64,000 bases of DNA from an uncultured Eubacterium sp. (GCA_944380545.1 CALWHV010000014.1:62001-126000), one strand, 5' to 3'. Shown: positions 52,347-61,310, numbered from the stretch's first letter. Program-made: numbers and translations. The notes: generated by a model not told the origin, from the letters alone.

Positions 52347-54425
52347 GTGGTACCTATCTCTTACGAAATGCTTTTCAGCCCGTGTAAAATCGGCGGTCTT
52401 GAGATTAAAAACAGAATAGTTATGGCGCCTATGCTTATGGGCTTCGGCACATTCAACGGCAACGCCACCGAGCAGATGATAGATTATTACGAGGAGCGCG
52501 CTAAGGGCGGCACCGGCCTTATAATCACCGAGATAACAAGGGTGAACGATCTTACCGGCGCGTCGTCGTTCGGTCAGCTCGCCGCTTCGTCTAACAGAAA
52601 TATTCCGTCAATCACACGCCTTGCAGAGCGCGTTCACAGGCACGGCGCAAAGCTATTTGTGGAGCTTCATCATCCCGGCAGGCAGAATGTAAATTTAATG
52701 ATAAACACCGTTCCTATCTCAGTTCTTATGGATAAGATAATGCCGGGCGATTTATATTCAAAGCTGCTTTACGGGGGTATCGTTCCGCTCGGCAAAAAGC
52801 TTGTTGAGCACGATCTGTTTTTTAAAACGGTTGCCCCCAGCAAAACGCAGAAAAGCAAATTTTCCGAAAGCGCGAATAAGGCGCTGACGATTAAACAGAT
52901 AAAAAAAATCGTCTCCCAGTTCGGCGACGCAGCTTTAAGAGTGAAAAAATCCGGCTGCGACGGAGTTGAGCTTCACGCAAGCCACGGCTATCTCATCCAG
53001 CAGTTCCTCTCTCCCGCCACTAATCACAGAAACGATATTTACGGCGGCTCGCTTGAAAACAGGATGCGCTTTTTAAACGAGATCATAGACGATGTGCGCC
53101 TTAAATGCGGCAGGGATTTTCCGCTGATTGTGCGCCTTACCGTTGACGAGATGTACGACAGGATCGGTATGCCCGGCGTCGGCTACGGTCTTGAAGAGGG
53201 CGTTGAGATGGCGCGCCGCCTTGAAAAAAAAGGAATAGACGCCGTTGATGTCTCCTCCGGCGCTTACGACACCTTTAATTACTGGCTTGAGCCCGCAACC
53301 TTTGAATGCGGCTGGAGAAAGAATCTTGCCGAAGCGGTAAAAAAAGAAGTGTCAATCCCCGTTATCGCCGCCAATCTAATCCGCTCGCCCCGTCAAGCGG
53401 AGGAGCAGCTTCAAAGCGGTATACAGGATTTTATTTCCCTCGGCAGGCCTCATATAGCAGATCCGCATTGGGCTCAAAAGGCTTTTGAGGGCAGGGAGGA
53501 TGAGATAAAGCGCTGTATCTGCTGCCTCTACTGCTTTGAAAGTATGATGAACGGCGCATACACAGGCACGCACGGAAGCTGTTCCGTAAATCCCTATGTT
53601 GGCAGGGAGAAGCTGAAGCTTGTTAAAAACGGCAATTCACGCCGCGTGCTTATTATCGGCGCCGGCGTGGCCGGATTGACTGCGGCTCAAACGCTTGCAG
53701 AGCGCGGCTTCAGCGTTACTGTCCTTGAAAAAGAGTCCGCTCCCGGCGGCCAGATAAATCTTGCCGATAAGCCGCCTCATAAGGCAAAGCTTCATTGGTG
53801 CGTTGAGGATCTTGTTACAAACTGCATTAAAAAAGGCGTTGTCATCAAATGCGGAGTAAACGCAAGCTCCGATGTCATAGAAGAATACGCGCCTGAATAT
53901 ATTATCGTTGCAACTGGCGCAGAGGCTGCGTTTCCTAAGGCGTTTGAGGCGGATAATGTCTGCACCGTTGCGGATATCCTCAGCGGCAGGATAACGCTCA
54001 GCAAAATGAAAATCTGCGTAATAGGCTCCGGAATCACCGGCCTTGAAACCTCCGAGCTTCTTATAACGCAGGATAATAAAATCAGCATAATCGAAATGGC
54101 TGATACGATTGCGCCCGGCGCGTGGTTCCAGCAGCTTGACGACGCTCTGCCTAAGCTCAAAGCCGCTGGCACGGCTTTTTATACTTCAAAAAAGCTGGTA
54201 AAGATAAATAAGGACTCCGTTGAGGTCAGCGACACTCATACCGGTGCATTGTCGCAGATAGAGTGCGACGCCGTTGTGCTTTCGCTCGGCGTTAAGCCGC
54301 AGCACTCGCTTTATGATGATCTTAAGAGCCGTTTTAAGAATGTTTACCTGGTCGGCGACTGTGATAAGCCCGGCAGAATTTTCAATGCTACTAACGCGGC
54401 ATTTGAGCTTGCCGCGCGTATTTAG
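52347..54425 (+). CDS. Old-yellow-enzyme/FAD fused reductase (dienoyl-CoA reductase type)
   Basis: A 692-aa flavo-iron-sulfur oxidoreductase. Residues 1-390 are the OYE TIM barrel (LFSPCKIGGLEIKNRIVMAP, HGAKLFVELHHPGRQ, GCDGVELHASHGYLIQQFLSP); a Cys cluster CICCLYC with a later CSVNP (about 390-415) should hold 4Fe-4S; then FAD and NAD(P) Rossmann motifs LIIGAGVAGLTAA and VIGSGITGLE. Relatives reduce enoates, dienoyl-CoA or bile acids; substrate here is unknown. Start is uncertain: GTG 52347 leaves no spacing to the AAAGG site; ATG 52368 would lose seven residues that match relatives. Confidence 0.85.
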   Translation: MVPISYEMLFSPCKIGGLEIKNRIVMAPMLMGFGTFNGNATEQMIDYYEERAKGGTGLIITEITRVNDLTGASSFGQLAASSNRNIPSITRLAERVHRHGAKLFVELHHPGRQNVNLMINTVPISVLMDKIMPGDLYSKLLYGGIVPLGKKLVEHDLFFKTVAPSKTQKSKFSESANKALTIKQIKKIVSQFGDAALRVKKSGCDGVELHASHGYLIQQFLSPATNHRNDIYGGSLENRMRFLNEIIDDVRLKCGRDFPLIVRLTVDEMYDRIGMPGVGYGLEEGVEMARRLEKKGIDAVDVSSGAYDTFNYWLEPATFECGWRKNLAEAVKKEVSIPVIAANLIRSPRQAEEQLQSGIQDFISLGRPHIADPHWAQKAFEGREDEIKRCICCLYCFESMMNGAYTGTHGSCSVNPYVGREKLKLVKNGNSRRVLIIGAGVAGLTAAQTLAERGFSVTVLEKESAPGGQINLADKPPHKAKLHWCVEDLVTNCIKKGVVIKCGVNASSDVIEEYAPEYIIVATGAEAAFPKAFEADNVCTVADILSGRITLSKMKICVIGSGITGLETSELLITQDNKISIIEMADTIAPGAWFQQLDDALPKLKAAGTAFYTSKKLVKINKDSVEVSDTHTGALSQIECDAVVLSLGVKPQHSLYDDLKSRFKNVYLVGDCDKPGRIFNATNAAFELAARI

Positions 54426-54435
54426 GAGAATTTTT

Positions 54436-55350
54436 ATGAGCAGTAATAACAACAACGAAATTGAAAAGGAAAATAACCAAGCCGGCGGCAAGAGCGGTGT
54501 TTTGAACATTCTGCTTCGCCTGCTCCACGGCGCGATAATCGGCCTCGGCGCGGTGCTCCCTGGTATTTCCGGCGGCGTGCTGTGCGTTGTGTTCGGTGTT
54601 TATAAGCCCATTATGGAGCTTTTGTCGCACCCGTTCAAGGCAATAAAGAAGCACGCAAAAACGCTGATCCCCATCGTTATAGGCATAGGAATAGGCTTTG
54701 TGGCTATTTCAAAGCTGCTCGGCTTTCTTCTCAATAAATATCCTGACCCGTCCGTTTGCCTTTTCGTGGGGCTTATCGCCGGGATGCTGCCATCGCTGTT
54801 TAAAGAGGCGGGCGAAAAGGGCAGAACAAAGGGCTCGTATATTTCACTTGCCGTCTGCTTCGCTGTGGTTCTAGGCGTGCTGCTGGGGCTCAACGCCGTC
54901 AGTGTCACAATAGTTCCGAATTTCTGGTGGTATCTTTTCTGCGGCTTTTGTATTGCGCTCAGCGTTATAGCTCCCGGAATGAGCTTTTCAACGCTGTTGA
55001 TGCCGCTCGGCCTTTATGAACCTCTCGTTTCCGGAATCGGCTCTGTTGCCGATGTTGTAAACGGATTTGATAAAGTGAGCTTTGATGTTATAATTCCGGC
55101 CGCTCTCGGCGCGCTCATTACGGTAATTCTTCTTGCAAAAGCCGTGGATGCTCTTATGAACCGGCATTACAGCATCGTTTTCCACGGTATTATCGGAATC
55201 GTTATCGCCGCAACCGTTGTGATAATTCCTTTTAAGAGCTTTACCGAAAGCGTAGGCAGCGCGCTTATAAATACAGCCTGCATCGCGGCTGGAGTGATCG
55301 TTGCGCTGCTTCTTGACAAATTCAACAGCAAGGTAAATGTGCCGGATTGA
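54436..55350 (+). CDS. popT: DUF368 undecaprenyl-phosphate translocase (PopT-like)
   Basis: A 304-aa membrane protein with about eight helices. ATG 54436 follows TAGGAG; the longer frame lies within the upstream gene. The DUF368 hallmarks are present: GAIIGLGAVLPGISGGVL (about 35-52), and a second VIAPGMSFSTLLMPLGLYEP in the middle. DUF368 proteins have been shown to recycle undecaprenyl phosphate across the membrane in other bacteria; that role is inferred here. It follows the reductase by 10 bp. No sugar or wall genes are adjacent. Confidence 0.88.
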   Translation: MSSNNNNEIEKENNQAGGKSGVLNILLRLLHGAIIGLGAVLPGISGGVLCVVFGVYKPIMELLSHPFKAIKKHAKTLIPIVIGIGIGFVAISKLLGFLLNKYPDPSVCLFVGLIAGMLPSLFKEAGEKGRTKGSYISLAVCFAVVLGVLLGLNAVSVTIVPNFWWYLFCGFCIALSVIAPGMSFSTLLMPLGLYEPLVSGIGSVADVVNGFDKVSFDVIIPAALGALITVILLAKAVDALMNRHYSIVFHGIIGIVIAATVVIIPFKSFTESVGSALINTACIAAGVIVALLLDKFNSKVNVPD

Positions 55351-55362
55351 TTTTCGGCTCGG

Positions 55363-55389
55363 CAGAGCGCTTTTGCGCTCTGTTTTTTT
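55363..55389 (+). terminator. Terminator after the DUF368 gene
   Basis: CAGAGCGC-TTTT-GCGCTCTG followed by seven T. Confidence 0.92.
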
Positions 55390-55393
55390 ATGC

Positions 55394-55422
55394 TTGACAT
55401 ATACCCTTATGGGGTATATAAT
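55394..55422 (+). promoter_or_regulatory. Consensus promoter of csoR-copA
   Basis: Exact TTGACA (55394-55399), 17-bp spacer and TATAAT (55417-55422). The spacer is filled by the first CsoR-type palindrome. Confidence 0.88.
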
Positions 55423-55443
55423 AAAAATACCCCAACGGGGTAT
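55401..55443 (+). promoter_or_regulatory. Two CsoR-type operators
   Basis: Palindromes ATACCC-TTAT-GGGGTAT (55401-55417) and ATACCCC-AAC-GGGGTAT (55427-55443), with centres 26 bp apart. The first covers the spacer and the start of the -10, the second the transcription start region, so bound CsoR would block RNA polymerase. They match the G/C-tract sites known for copper-sensing CsoR. Confidence 0.88.
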
Positions 55444-55454
55444 GGAGGCTTTGT

Positions 55455-55751
55455 ATGAAAGAAAATAATACTCATAAAATAAAAATGCGCAGCGATGAGG
55501 AATATCATTCCCTTATCAACAGACTCAGCAGGATAGAGGGTCAGATACGCGGACTTAAAAAGATGGTTGAGAGCAATGCCTACTGCACCGATATCATAAC
55601 TCAGTCCGCCGCTGCCGCTGCAGCTCTCAACTCTTTTAATAAGGAGCTGCTTTCAAATCATATCAGAACATGCGTGGAGCAGGATATAAGAAACGGCAGA
55701 TACGAAACTGTTGAAGACCTTATATCAACGCTTCAAAAGCTGATCAAATAG
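55455..55751 (+). CDS. csoR: Copper-sensing repressor CsoR
   Basis: A 98-aa all-helical repressor of the CsoR/RcnR family. The copper ligands are present in the usual spacing: Cys in NAYCTDII (about 41), and His and Cys in NHIRTCVEQD (about 72 and 76). LSRIEGQIRGLKKMVE is the family N-terminal block. Start ATG 55455 has TGGAGG upstream. It autoregulates through the two palindromes just upstream and is followed 10 bp later by copA. Confidence 0.93.
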   Translation: MKENNTHKIKMRSDEEYHSLINRLSRIEGQIRGLKKMVESNAYCTDIITQSAAAAAALNSFNKELLSNHIRTCVEQDIRNGRYETVEDLISTLQKLIK

Positions 55752-55761
55752 GCGGTGAAAT

Positions 55762-58266
55762 ATGGAAAAATATGATATAACGGGAATGTCTTGCGCCGCT
55801 TGCTCCGCACGGGTCGAAAAGGCCGTTTCAAAGCTTGACGGAGTTGAGGAATGCAGCGTCAATCTGCTTACTAATTCAATGGCTGTAAAGGGCAGCGCGA
55901 GCAGCGACGAAATAATAAAGGCTGTTGAAAACGCCGGCTACGGCGCATCTCTACACACAGGCAACGCTTCGCCCGAACATAAAGATTCATCTGACGAGAT
56001 TAAGGATACCGAAACGCCTAAAATGGTCAAGCGGCTCGTATTCAGCGTGCTGCTGCTTTTGCCGCTGATGTATCTTTCTATGGGTCACACAATGTGGGGC
56101 TGGCCCGTTCCGGCTTTTTTGGAAAATAATCCCGTTGGGCTTGCGCTTTTCCAGCTTTTGTTCACGGCAGCAGTAATGCTTATCAACAAAAAATTCTTTA
56201 TAAGCGGTTTTAAGGGGCTTGTGCATCGCTCTCCGAATATGGATACGCTCGTTGCTCTCGGCAGCGGAGCGGCCTTTGTTTACAGCACGGTAATATTGTT
56301 TGTTATGACCGTCCAGCTCTCCGCCGGAAATATTCAGGCGGCTATGGAGCAGCTCCATTCAAATATGTATTATGAGTCCTCCGCAATGATACTCACGCTC
56401 ATAACCGTCGGCAAAACGCTTGAGGCTTATTCAAAGGGGAAAACTACGGACGCCCTTAAGAGTCTTATGAAGCTCGCGCCCGATACCGCAACCGTTATAA
56501 GAGACGGAAAAGAGGTAAGAATCAACGCTGCCGATGTTGAAGCGGGCGACATTTTTATTGTTAAGGCGGGCGAGGCGTTTCCCGTTGACGGCGTAATTTT
56601 AAAAGGGGATAGCGCGGTCGACGAATCGGCGCTTACAGGCGAAAGCATCCCCGTTGACAAAAAGCCGGGCGACAGGATAAGCGCCGCTACGATAAATAAA
56701 AACGGATTTTTGGAGTGCCGCGCAACCTCGGTAGGAAAAGATACGGCTATTTCAAAGATTATTCAGATGGTTTCTGACGCTTCTGCAACAAAGGCGCCTA
56801 TCGCAAGAGCTGCGGATAAGGTTTCCGGAGTTTTCGTGCCCGCAGTTATCGTTATAAGTGTAATCACTATGCTTGCTTGGCTAATAGCCGGGGAGAGCGC
56901 GGGCTTCATTCTTTCAAGAGGGATTTCCGTTCTTGTTATCAGCTGCCCGTGCGCGCTCGGCCTCGCAACACCCGTAGCCATAATGGTGGGAAGCGGCAAG
57001 GGGGCAAAAAACGGGATCTTGTTCAAAACCGCGGCAAGCCTTGAGCAGTGCGGCAAAACCGATATAGTCTGCCTTGATAAAACCGGCACGATAACCGAGG
57101 GCGATCCCTCTGTTACGGATATTGTTTCCGATGAACCGCAAATGCTGCTTGAGGCCGCTTTTTCCGCCGAGAGCAAGAGTGAGCATCCGCTTGCAAAGGC
57201 GGTCGTTAAATACTGCAAAGAAAAGGATATAAAGCTTTCAGAGTGCTCCGATGTAAAGATACTCGCCGGAAGCGGGCTTAGCTGCAGCTGCTTCGGCCGC
57301 CGTCTTTTTGCCGGCAACAGCAGCCTGATCTCTGAAAATGCCGTTCTGCCTGAATCAATGCTGCAAGCTTCCTTGAAGCTCTCTGACGAGGGCAAGACTC
57401 CGCTGTTTTTCGCTTTTGAAGACGAATTCCTCGGCATTATAGCTGTTGCCGATACCGTTAAAAGCTCGGCTCAGACCGCCGTTAAAGAGCTTGAGAGAAT
57501 CGGAGCGGAGACTGTTATGATAACCGGCGATACTCAAAAAACAGCAGCTGCAATAGCCGCACGGGTAGGAATTAAAAGAGTAATCGCAAAGGTTCTGCCT
57601 CAGGGCAAGGAGGAAACGGTGCGCCTGCTTTCAGAGCAGGGAAGCGTTGCTATGGTTGGCGACGGAATCAACGACGCGCCGGCGCTGACACGAGCCGATA
57701 CGGGCATCGCAATCGGCGCAGGAACTGATGTTGCAATAGACGCGGCGGATGTTGTTTTGATGCACAGCGACCCGCTCGATATTCCCAAAGCGATAAATCT
57801 TTCACGCAGGGTAATGCTTAATATAAAAGAAAATCTCTTCTGGGCTTTCTTTTATAATACGATCGGCATACCCGTTGCTGCCGGTGTGCTTGAGCCTGCG
57901 TTCGGCATAACGCTGAATCCGATGATTGCCGCAGCCGCAATGAGCCTTTCAAGCTTCTGCGTGGTTATGAACGCGCTGCGTCTTAATTTTGCAGACCTTA
58001 AAAAGCCTGTTCATAAAAGAAAAAGAAAGGAGGATATTGATATGGGCATCTTCAGCTCAAAAAAAGCCCCCTATATTGAAATAGAGGGTATGATGTGCGA
58101 GCATTGTGAGGCGCATGTAACAAAAGCGCTTGCAGATATAGGCTTGACCGTCAGGGCGGACCATAATGCAAACAAGGCTTATATTGAGAGCGGCGAAGCG
58201 CAGGACTCCGATATAAAAGCCGCCGTTGAATCGGCAGGATACAAGTATATCAAAACAGTCAGATAA
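55762..58266 (+). CDS. copA: Copper-exporting P1B-type ATPase with C-terminal metal-binding domain
   Basis: An 834-aa copper pump. It has an N-terminal HMA domain (GMSCAAC, 8-14), eight membrane helices, the TGES actuator motif, the membrane copper site CPC (395-397), the phosphorylated Asp in DKTGT (439-443) and GDGINDAP. Unusually, after the last helices and a basic linker (KKPVHKRKRKEDID) a second HMA domain with GMMCEHC lies at the very C-terminus (about 773-834). That piece has its own AAGGAGG and in-frame ATG at 58042, and looks like a CopZ chaperone fused by loss of a stop. The pump pairs with csoR upstream. Confidence 0.95.
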   Translation: MEKYDITGMSCAACSARVEKAVSKLDGVEECSVNLLTNSMAVKGSASSDEIIKAVENAGYGASLHTGNASPEHKDSSDEIKDTETPKMVKRLVFSVLLLLPLMYLSMGHTMWGWPVPAFLENNPVGLALFQLLFTAAVMLINKKFFISGFKGLVHRSPNMDTLVALGSGAAFVYSTVILFVMTVQLSAGNIQAAMEQLHSNMYYESSAMILTLITVGKTLEAYSKGKTTDALKSLMKLAPDTATVIRDGKEVRINAADVEAGDIFIVKAGEAFPVDGVILKGDSAVDESALTGESIPVDKKPGDRISAATINKNGFLECRATSVGKDTAISKIIQMVSDASATKAPIARAADKVSGVFVPAVIVISVITMLAWLIAGESAGFILSRGISVLVISCPCALGLATPVAIMVGSGKGAKNGILFKTAASLEQCGKTDIVCLDKTGTITEGDPSVTDIVSDEPQMLLEAAFSAESKSEHPLAKAVVKYCKEKDIKLSECSDVKILAGSGLSCSCFGRRLFAGNSSLISENAVLPESMLQASLKLSDEGKTPLFFAFEDEFLGIIAVADTVKSSAQTAVKELERIGAETVMITGDTQKTAAAIAARVGIKRVIAKVLPQGKEETVRLLSEQGSVAMVGDGINDAPALTRADTGIAIGAGTDVAIDAADVVLMHSDPLDIPKAINLSRRVMLNIKENLFWAFFYNTIGIPVAAGVLEPAFGITLNPMIAAAAMSLSSFCVVMNALRLNFADLKKPVHKRKRKEDIDMGIFSSKKAPYIEIEGMMCEHCEAHVTKALADIGLTVRADHNANKAYIESGEAQDSDIKAAVESAGYKYIKTVR
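58042..58266 (+). CDS. copZ: Possible internally initiated CopZ-like copper chaperone
   Basis: In the copA frame, an AAGGAGG site (58027-58033) sits 8 bp before ATG 58042, which would give a 74-aa protein beginning MGIFSSKKAP with the metal motif GMMCEHC (about 16-22) and a complete beta-alpha-beta-beta-alpha-beta HMA fold. Size and motif equal free CopZ chaperones that often follow copA as a separate gene. The fused form and the free form could both be made. E. coli copA also yields a free metal-binding domain, by a different route (frameshifting). Confidence 0.55.
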   Translation: MGIFSSKKAPYIEIEGMMCEHCEAHVTKALADIGLTVRADHNANKAYIESGEAQDSDIKAAVESAGYKYIKTVR

Positions 58267-58276
58267 ATATCTAAGA

Positions 58277-58320
58277 AAAAAGCGCAAATTTCGCACGATT
58301 ATGCAAAATTTGCGCTTTTT
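58277..58320 (+). terminator. Terminator after copA
   Basis: A 15-bp stem AAAAAGCGCAAATTT / AAATTTGCGCTTTTT with a 14-base loop; the 3' arm ends in T5. Confidence 0.85.
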
Positions 58321-58346
58321 GCCTTCCGCTTTATGCAGGCAATCGT

Positions 58347-58377
58347 GCGCCTCTGCAACATGTCCGGAGGCGCTTTT
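58347..58377 (+). terminator. Second terminator-like hairpin after copA
   Basis: GCGCCTC / GAGGCGC with a 13-base loop followed by TTTTCTTTT. It backs up the preceding terminator and lies beside the convergent peptidase stop. Confidence 0.6.
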
Positions 58378-58380
58378 CTT

Positions 58381-59448
58381 TTATATTACAATAAGCTCCT
58401 TCGGAAAAGCAGATATATTTTCGTTGCCTTCCTCGGTAACAACGCAAACATCCTCAATCCTTATCCCGAATTTTCCGGGTAAATAGATGCCCGGCTCTAT
58501 CGAGGTTATGTTTCCTGCTTCATAAACATCCTTGCTTTTCGGCGAGGCGTTGTATCCCTCGTGTATCTCCAGACCCACTCCGTGTCCGAGCGAGTGTGTG
58601 AAGTATTTCCCGACACCGTGTGCGTCAAGAACTCGTTTTGCCGCATCGTACACCTCGCTGCAGGGCTTTCCCGGCGCCAGCGCCTTTATACCCGCCTGCT
58701 GCGCTTTGAGCACGGCTTCGTAAAACTTTGCTGTTTCGCGCTCAATATTTCCAACGGCAAAGGTGCGCGTCATATCGGAATGATATCCCTTGTATGTCGC
58801 TCCGAAATCAATCAGCACTATATCGCCGTATCGTATCTCCCTGTCGTCGGGCACGCCGTGCGGCATTGAGCTGTGCGCGCCCGTCAGCAAGATCGTGTCA
58901 AACGAAATTCCGTCGGCGCCGTTTTTTATCATAAGGTAATCAAGCAGCGCTTTCAGCTCCTTTTCCGTTTTGCCGGGGCGTATATGCTGCAAAAGCTCAG
59001 TAAGGCTTCGTTCGGCAATGGCGTTTGCCCTGCGCATATATTCGATTTCAAGCGGCTCCTTGATATTGCGAAGCATCATTACCGATGCTCCGATGCCTTT
59101 CATTTCGCAGCCGGTTTTGGCTTTGTATTCGTCATATTGCTTCAGCGTTATCGTTTCATCCTCAAAAGCCAGCGCCTTAACATCGTTTTCGCGGCAGAGC
59201 TCGGCGCATTTTTCAGCAAAAGCTCCCTGCTGTTCGATCACTTTAAGACCGCTCTCTTTTGCGTGAAGCTGCGCCGTTTCGGTGTATCTTGAGTCCACAA
59301 GATGAAATCCGCTGCCGTTTTTAAGCAGCAGCACCGCGCCCTCGCTCGGTGAAAAGCCGCAGAAATAGTGCATATTGCTCTCGTTTAAAAGAAGCATCGC
59401 GTCAGCCTTGAGCCTTTCTAAAACTGCTTTGGCTTTGTTGATTCTCAT
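58381..59448 (-). CDS. pepP: M24-family Xaa-Pro aminopeptidase
   Basis: A 355-aa cytoplasmic metallopeptidase that removes N-terminal residues before proline. Start at 59448 (MRINKAKAVLERL) follows AAGGGGTGATG on the minus strand; the frame 17 residues longer crosses the promoter. The N-terminal creatinase-like domain holds LNESNMHYFCGFSPSE; the catalytic domain holds metal ligands in LIDFGATYKGYHSDMTRTF (two Asp), SLGHGVGLEIHE (His), ITSIEPGIY and GIRIEDV (two Glu). Single gene with its own promoter. Confidence 0.94.
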   Translation of the reverse strand: MRINKAKAVLERLKADAMLLLNESNMHYFCGFSPSEGAVLLLKNGSGFHLVDSRYTETAQLHAKESGLKVIEQQGAFAEKCAELCRENDVKALAFEDETITLKQYDEYKAKTGCEMKGIGASVMMLRNIKEPLEIEYMRRANAIAERSLTELLQHIRPGKTEKELKALLDYLMIKNGADGISFDTILLTGAHSSMPHGVPDDREIRYGDIVLIDFGATYKGYHSDMTRTFAVGNIERETAKFYEAVLKAQQAGIKALAPGKPCSEVYDAAKRVLDAHGVGKYFTHSLGHGVGLEIHEGYNASPKSKDVYEAGNITSIEPGIYLPGKFGIRIEDVCVVTEEGNENISAFPKELIVI

Positions 59449-59470
59449 ATCATCACCCCTTGTAATTGAT

Positions 59471-59499
59471 ATTTTAAAATAAAACAGCCTGTCTGTCAA
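59471..59499 (-). promoter_or_regulatory. SigA-type promoter of the Xaa-Pro peptidase
   Basis: On the minus strand, exact TTGACA (59499-59494), 17-bp spacer and TAAAAT (59476-59471). A second TTGACA on the plus strand (59507-59512) lies back to back with it, separated by 7 bp, and may be the -35 of the arabinofuranosidase promoter. Confidence 0.75.
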
Positions 59500-59562
59500 A
59501 TTTAAGTTGACATTGTTAATTCAATATGATAGCTTAAAACCATAAGATTTCGGAGGTTGATT

Positions 59563-61041
59563 ATGGAAAAATATGTTATAGATCCTTTTAACAGGCTTTC
59601 AAAGATAAACAAGGATATTTACGGCCATTTTTCAGAGCATCTCGGCCGCTGTATCTACGGCGGCATCTATGTCGGCGATGATTCAAAGATACCGAATTTA
59701 AACGGTATGCGCATCGATGTTGTAAACGCGCTCAGGGATATGGGCCTGCCGGTGCTTCGCTGGCCGGGCGGCTGCTTTGCCGATGAATATCATTGGAAGG
59801 ACGGTATCGGCGATAAATCAAAAAGAAAGCGTATGGTCAACACCCATTGGGGCGGCGTTGTGGAGGATAATTCCTTCGGCACGCACGAATTTTTTGAGCT
59901 TTGCCGCCAGCTCGGCTGCGACGCATATGTAAACGGCAATGTGGGTTCCGGCTCTGTTCGCGAGATGAACGAGTGGGTGGAGTATATGACCTTTGACGGC
60001 GAGTCCCCGATGTCTGCGCTGCGCGCTCAAAACGGAAGCGAATCGCCGTGGCGCGTCAAATATTTCGGCGTGGGCAATGAAAGCTGGGGCTGCGGCGGCA
60101 ATATGATGCCCGAATATTATGCCGACCTGTTTCGCAGATATAATACATATGTGCGCGATTATGATACTTCAAACAAAATATACCGCGTTGCCTGCGGCCC
60201 GAACGGAGACGATTATAACTGGACCGATGTTCTGATGAGGCTTGCAGGCAATAAAATGAACGGGCTTTCGCTTCATTATTATACCGTTCCGGGAAGTAGC
60301 TGGGATAATAAGGGCTCCGCAACAGATTTCAGCGAGGATGAATATTTAACCACTATTGCCAAGGCGTACAACATAGATAAGATCATAGGTATTCATTCAA
60401 GCATTATGAACAGATATGACCCCGACAAGCGCGTCGGCCTTATAGTTGACGAATGGGGAACCTGGTTTGATGTTGAGCCGGGCACCAATCCGGGCTTTCT
60501 TTATCAGCTCAACACTATGCGCGACGCAGTTGTAGCCGCCCTTAGCCTAAATATCTTCAATAAGCACAGCGACAGAGTGCATATGGCAAATATCGCGCAG
60601 ACCGTTAATGTGCTTCAGTCCGTTATTCTTACGGACGGCGCGGATATGCTCCTCACGCCCACATACTTCGTTTTTAAGATGTTCAGGGATCATCAAAACA
60701 ACACGCTTCTCGGCTCGCATATCACAAGCGATGTAAGGCAAGCGGGCGAATATAAAGCACCGCAGCTCATAGAATCGGCTTCCGTTGATGAAAACGGCGT
60801 TATTACGGCAACAGTCGTAAACACCTGCCCCAAACGGGAAGCGGAGATCGACTGCGAGCTGCCGCATTTTGAGGTTTCCTCCGTAAAGGCAAGCGTCATT
60901 TGCGGTGAAATGCATAAAATGAACACCTTTGATGATAAAACCTCCGTAACCGAACGCGATTTTTCCGATTTCACCGTTAAGAAAAACGGCTTCACCTCCG
61001 TGCTGCCCGCGTGCTCAGTAGTTAAGTTCACGATTAAATGA
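59563..61041 (+). CDS. abfA: Alpha-L-arabinofuranosidase (GH51)
   Basis: It removes terminal arabinofuranose from arabinan or arabinoxylan oligosaccharides; no signal peptide, so it acts in the cytoplasm. ATG 59563 follows GGAGG by 8 bp. The 492-aa enzyme has the N-terminal [33 protein letters not shown], acid/base Glu173 in [10 protein letters not shown] and nucleophile Glu297 in [10 protein letters not shown], plus the C-terminal beta domain. It pairs in function with the giant GH43-like protein 53 kb upstream only by theme. It overlaps the next gene by 4 bp. Confidence 0.96.
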   Translation: MEKYVIDPFNRLSKINKDIYGHFSEHLGRCIYGGIYVGDDSKIPNLNGMRIDVVNALRDMGLPVLRWPGGCFADEYHWKDGIGDKSKRKRMVNTHWGGVVEDNSFGTHEFFELCRQLGCDAYVNGNVGSGSVREMNEWVEYMTFDGESPMSALRAQNGSESPWRVKYFGVGNESWGCGGNMMPEYYADLFRRYNTYVRDYDTSNKIYRVACGPNGDDYNWTDVLMRLAGNKMNGLSLHYYTVPGSSWDNKGSATDFSEDEYLTTIAKAYNIDKIIGIHSSIMNRYDPDKRVGLIVDEWGTWFDVEPGTNPGFLYQLNTMRDAVVAALSLNIFNKHSDRVHMANIAQTVNVLQSVILTDGADMLLTPTYFVFKMFRDHQNNTLLGSHITSDVRQAGEYKAPQLIESASVDENGVITATVVNTCPKREAEIDCELPHFEVSSVKASVICGEMHKMNTFDDKTSVTERDFSDFTVKKNGFTSVLPACSVVKFTIK

Positions 61042-61310
61042 GCGGCGATAATAAATGCAGGCGCTGCCTTCTTTATGAAGCCGGCGAAATCGCCGCCTTA
61101 AAGGGAGTCAGCGCTTACCTTGAAACGCTGGACGATGATTTAAAGGCGGACGAAAGCACATATGCCCGTCGCCTTGAGGCGTGCTTAAAATGCGATTATC
61201 TGATAAGCGGGATGTGTCTTAAATGCGGCTGCTATTGCGAGCTTCGCGCAGCATTGAAGCGCGCTCGTTGCGCAGACGCCGACAACACAAAATGGTTTGA
61301 ATCAAATTAA
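61038..61310 (+). CDS. DUF6171-type small Cys-rich protein
   Basis: A 90-aa protein with [10 protein letters not shown] at the N-terminus, a middle acidic helix ([19 protein letters not shown]) and [24 protein letters not shown] at the C-terminus (described by its CxxC pairs). Two or more metal sites are likely. It matches the DUF6171 pattern, of unknown function. Its ATG overlaps the GH51 stop, so it is coexpressed with it. Confidence 0.75.
   Translation: MSGDNKCRRCLLYEAGEIAALKGVSAYLETLDDDLKADESTYARRLEACLKCDYLISGMCLKCGCYCELRAALKRARCADADNTKWFESN

Noticed and set aside
52340..52355. T-box element (AAAGGGTGGTACC) before the OYE gene
   Set aside because: It matches the core, but only about 40 bp separate it from the upstream terminator, with no stem I, specifier or antiterminator. 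It overlaps the presumed ribosome-binding site and looks coincidental.
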